A stretch of 5,947 nucleotides of DNA, taken from contig CAUBMI010000088.1 in assembly GCA_958436995.1 (NCBI GenBank), positions 1 to 5,947 on the forward strand, in the 5' to 3' direction. The position numbers and the translations under genes were made by a program. Of the stretch, positions 3,393 through 5,947 are shown piece after piece. The notes under the pieces were generated by a model. It was not told the origin of the DNA. It did no database searches and saw only the letters and a list, made by a program, of their open reading frames with translations. This DNA is from an uncultured Collinsella sp. GTDB lineage: Bacteria > Actinomycetota > Coriobacteriia > Coriobacteriales > Coriobacteriaceae. The stretch's first letter is position 1. Each line of letters begins with the position of its first letter.

Positions 3393-5947
3393 ATGCAAAA
3401 GGAATACCTGTCCGCCGCGGCGGAGGTGCTCAGCGACCAAGGTGTCGATGAGAACCTCGGCCTGAGCAACGACGAGGCGTCTTCGCGCCTCGCCAAGACA
3501 GGCCCTAACAAGCTCGAGGAAGCTGAGAAGACGCCGCTGTGGAGGCGTTTCTTTGAACAGATGGCTGACCCTATGGTCATCATGCTGATCGTTGCCGCCG
3601 TCATCAGTGCGCTCACGGGCATGGTCAAGGGCGAGCCCGACTTTGCCGATGTTGCCATCATCATGTTCGTCGTTATCGTCAACTCGGTGCTGGGCGTGGT
3701 CCAGGAAGCCAAGAGCGAGGAGGCCCTCGAGGCCCTGCAGGAGATGAGTGCGGCGCAGTCCAAGGTGCTACGCGACGGCAAGCTCGTGCACCTGCCGAGC
3801 GCCGAGCTCGTGCCCGGCGACGTGATCATGCTCGAGGCGGGCGACTCCGTCCCGGCCGACTGCCGCGTGCTCGAGAGCGCCACGATGAAGATCGAAGAGG
3901 CCGCGCTCACCGGCGAGTCCGTGCCCGTCGAGAAGCATGCCAACGTGATCGAGCTCGCCGCCGGCACCGACGACGTGCCGCTCGGCGACCGTAAGAACAT
4001 GTGCTATATGGGCTCCACCGTCGTGTACGGCCGTGGTCGCGCCGTCGTGGTCGGCACCGGCATGAACACCGAGATGGGCAAGATCGCCGGCGCCCTGGCC
4101 GAGGCCAAGGAAGAGCTCACGCCGCTGCAGGTGAAGCTCGCCGAGCTCAGCCGCATCCTCACCATCATGGTGATCGTCATCTGCGTCGTCATCTTTGGCG
4201 TTGACATCCTCCGCCACGGCGTGGGCAACGTCCTTACCGATCCGACTGCCCTGCTCGACACCTTTATGGTTGCCGTCTCGCTCGCCGTCGCCGCCATCCC
4301 CGAGGGCCTTGTTGCCGTCGTGACCATCGTCCTTTCGCTTGGCGTGACCAAGATGGCCAAGCGCCAGGCGATTATCCGCAAGCTCTCTGCTGTCGAGACC
4401 CTTGGCTGCACACAGACCATCTGCTCCGACAAGACCGGTACCCTTACCCAGAACAAGATGACCGTCGTCAAGCACGAGCTCGCTGCGCCCAAGGAGAAGT
4501 TCCTGGCCGGCATGGCGCTGTGCTCCGATGCTCAGTGGGACGAGGAGCTGGGCGAGGCCGTGGGCGAGCCGACCGAGTGCGCGCTCGTCAACGACGCCGG
4601 CAAGGCTGGCCTCACCGGCCTGACTGCCGAGCATCCGCGCGTGGGCGAGGCCCCGTTCGACTCGGGCCGCAAGATGATGTCCGTGATCGTCGAGACCTTG
4701 GATGGCGAGTACGAGCAGTACACCAAGGGCGCGCCCGACGTGGTGATCGGCCTGTGCACCCATATCTACGAGGGCGAAAAGGTCGTCCCGCTGACCGAGG
4801 AGCGTCGCGCCGAGCTCGTGGCCGCCAACAAGGCCATGGCCGACGAGGCTCTGCGCGTGCTGGCGCTGGCAAGCCGCACCTACACCGAGGTCCCGAGCGA
4901 CTGCAGCCCCGCTGCGCTCGAGCACGACTTGGTCTTCTGCGGCCTGTCCGGCATGATCGACCCGGTCCGCCCCGAGGTCGCCGAAGCCATCCGCGAGGCC
5001 CACGACGCTGGCATTCGCACCGTCATGATCACGGGCGACCACATCGACACCGCCGTGGCCATCGCCAAGCAGCTGGGTATCGTCGCCGATCGCAGCCAGG
5101 CCATCACGGGCGCCGACCTCGACCGCACGAGCGACGAGGAACTCGACGCGCACATCGAGGACTACGGCGTGTACGCCCGCGTCCAGCCCGAGCACAAGAC
5201 CCGCATCGTCGAGGCCTGGAAGTCGCGCGACCAGATTGTGGCCATGACGGGCGACGGCGTCAACGACGCCCCGTCCATCAAGCGCGCCGACATCGGCGTC
5301 GGTATGGGCATCACCGGTACCGATGTCACCAAGAACGTCGCCGACATGGTACTTGCTGATGACAACTTCGCTACCATCATCGGCGCTTGCGAAGAGGGCC
5401 GTCGCATCTACGACAACATCCGCAAGGTCATCCAGTTCCTGCTTTCGGCTAACCTTGCCGAGGTGTTCTCGGTGTTTATCGCCACGCTCATCGGCTTTAC
5501 TATCTTCCAGCCGGTGCAGCTGCTGTGGGTGAACCTGGTCACCGACTGCTTCCCTGCGCTCGCGCTGGGCATGGAGGACGCCGAGGGCGATATCATGAAG
5601 CGCAAGCCGCGCAACGCCAAGGATGGTGTCTTTGCCGGACATATGGGTCTGGACTGCGTGGTCCAGGGCCTAATCATCACCGTGCTGGTGCTGGCGAGCT
5701 TCTTTGTGGGCGTGTACTTTGACATGGGCTACATCCACATCGCCGATATGATCGCCGGCAATGCCGACGAGGAAGGCGTGATGATGGCGTTCATCACGCT
5801 CAACATGGTCGAGATTTTCCACTGCTTCAATATGCGCAGCCGTCGTGCGTCGCTGTTCACCATGAAGAAGCAGAACAAGTGGCTGTGGGCTTCCGCCGCG
5901 CTGGCGCTGGTGCTGACGGTGATCGTAACCGTGCAGCCGACGCTTGC
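3393..5947 (+). CDS. Type IIA Ca2+-transporting P-type ATPase (partial, 3' end outside window)
   Basis: Membrane pump that probably exports Ca2+ using ATP. 851 codons are visible and the frame runs off the window. The N-terminal cation-ATPase domain covers about 1-58, TM1-TM2 about 61-79 and 88-106, and the actuator motif TGES is at 173-176. TM3 is about 255-274; TM4 carries PEGL (303-306). The phosphorylation site DKTGT has the acceptor D346. KGAP (445-448) lies in the nucleotide domain; DPVRPEV (523-529), TGDH (547-550) and TGDGVNDAP (619-627) follow. TM5 has SANLAEV (N687, E690), TM6 has NLVTD (N714, T717, D718) and TM8 has E807. These match the SERCA ligands N768, E771, N796, T799, D800 and E908, with E304 as E309, so both Ca2+ sites look present. 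The sequence stops in TM9; TM10 and a few dozen residues are missing. Ca2+ rather than Mn2+ is inferred. The gene is divergent from pyk and preceded by a structured leader. Confidence 0.95.
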   Translation, partial: MQKEYLSAAAEVLSDQGVDENLGLSNDEASSRLAKTGPNKLEEAEKTPLWRRFFEQMADPMVIMLIVAAVISALTGMVKGEPDFADVAIIMFVVIVNSVLGVVQEAKSEEALEALQEMSAAQSKVLRDGKLVHLPSAELVPGDVIMLEAGDSVPADCRVLESATMKIEEAALTGESVPVEKHANVIELAAGTDDVPLGDRKNMCYMGSTVVYGRGRAVVVGTGMNTEMGKIAGALAEAKEELTPLQVKLAELSRILTIMVIVICVVIFGVDILRHGVGNVLTDPTALLDTFMVAVSLAVAAIPEGLVAVVTIVLSLGVTKMAKRQAIIRKLSAVETLGCTQTICSDKTGTLTQNKMTVVKHELAAPKEKFLAGMALCSDAQWDEELGEAVGEPTECALVNDAGKAGLTGLTAEHPRVGEAPFDSGRKMMSVIVETLDGEYEQYTKGAPDVVIGLCTHIYEGEKVVPLTEERRAELVAANKAMADEALRVLALASRTYTEVPSDCSPAALEHDLVFCGLSGMIDPVRPEVAEAIREAHDAGIRTVMITGDHIDTAVAIAKQLGIVADRSQAITGADLDRTSDEELDAHIEDYGVYARVQPEHKTRIVEAWKSRDQIVAMTGDGVNDAPSIKRADIGVGMGITGTDVTKNVADMVLADDNFATIIGACEEGRRIYDNIRKVIQFLLSANLAEVFSVFIATLIGFTIFQPVQLLWVNLVTDCFPALALGMEDAEGDIMKRKPRNAKDGVFAGHMGLDCVVQGLIITVLVLASFFVGVYFDMGYIHIADMIAGNADEEGVMMAFITLNMVEIFHCFNMRSRRASLFTMKKQNKWLWASAALALVLTVIVTVQPTL

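Noticed and set aside
3768..5642. 624-codon minus-strand open frame opposite the ATPase gene
   Set aside because: It is a shadow of the ATPase reading frame: repetitive Gly/Asp/His/Val/Leu composition, no domain and no SD. The sense-strand protein has every P-type ATPase motif.
1..5947. CRISPR array, tRNA or rRNA genes, transposase genes, origin
   Set aside because: No regularly spaced repeats, cloverleaf-like segments, rRNA-like stretches or recognisable transposase motifs were seen on either strand.

Overview
The window looks like part of a chromosome from a GC-rich, Gram-positive gut anaerobe of the class Coriobacteriia (Collinsella or a close relative). That placement is inferred from three things: GC-rich third codon positions in the two conserved genes, strong AGGAGG/GGAGGT ribosome binding sites, and an accessory endonuclease-like protein whose layout resembles a family I associate with this group. 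No rRNA or other marker gene is present to confirm it.

Layout from left to right. (1) Positions 1-1068, minus strand: the first 356 codons of a gene whose C-terminus lies outside the window. It appears to be an accessory protein with a DUF559/Vsr-like PD-(D/E)xK domain, and its codon use is less GC-biased than that of its neighbours. (2) Positions 1069-1489, intergenic: a 128-bp element bounded by near-perfect 25-bp inverted repeats, two small dyads, and a strong intrinsic terminator that ends the next gene. (3) Positions 1490-2950, minus strand: a complete pyruvate kinase gene (pyk) with an SD and a promoter carrying a perfect TATAAT. (4) Positions 2951-3392, a divergent intergenic region: the pyk promoter, a 9-bp hairpin, and a structured leader immediately before the next gene. 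(5) Positions 3393-5947, plus strand: a type IIA (SERCA/PMCA-like) Ca2+-transporting P-type ATPase, intact except for its last transmembrane segments, which run off the window.

Pyruvate kinase and the ATPase are divergently transcribed housekeeping and ion-homeostasis genes with no evident pathway link. The endonuclease-like gene follows pyk on the same strand but is separated from it by the terminator, so it is probably its own transcription unit.

The most interesting feature is the leader of the ATPase gene (about 3284-3392). One hairpin buries the Shine-Dalgarno sequence in a perfect 9-bp stem. An upstream hairpin presents a 7-nt loop exactly complementary to the loop of the SD hairpin. 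The same segments can also form an 11-bp helix that cannot nest with the SD-blocking stem. This is what a translational riboswitch or other cis-regulatory RNA would look like, and I do not recognise it as a known class.
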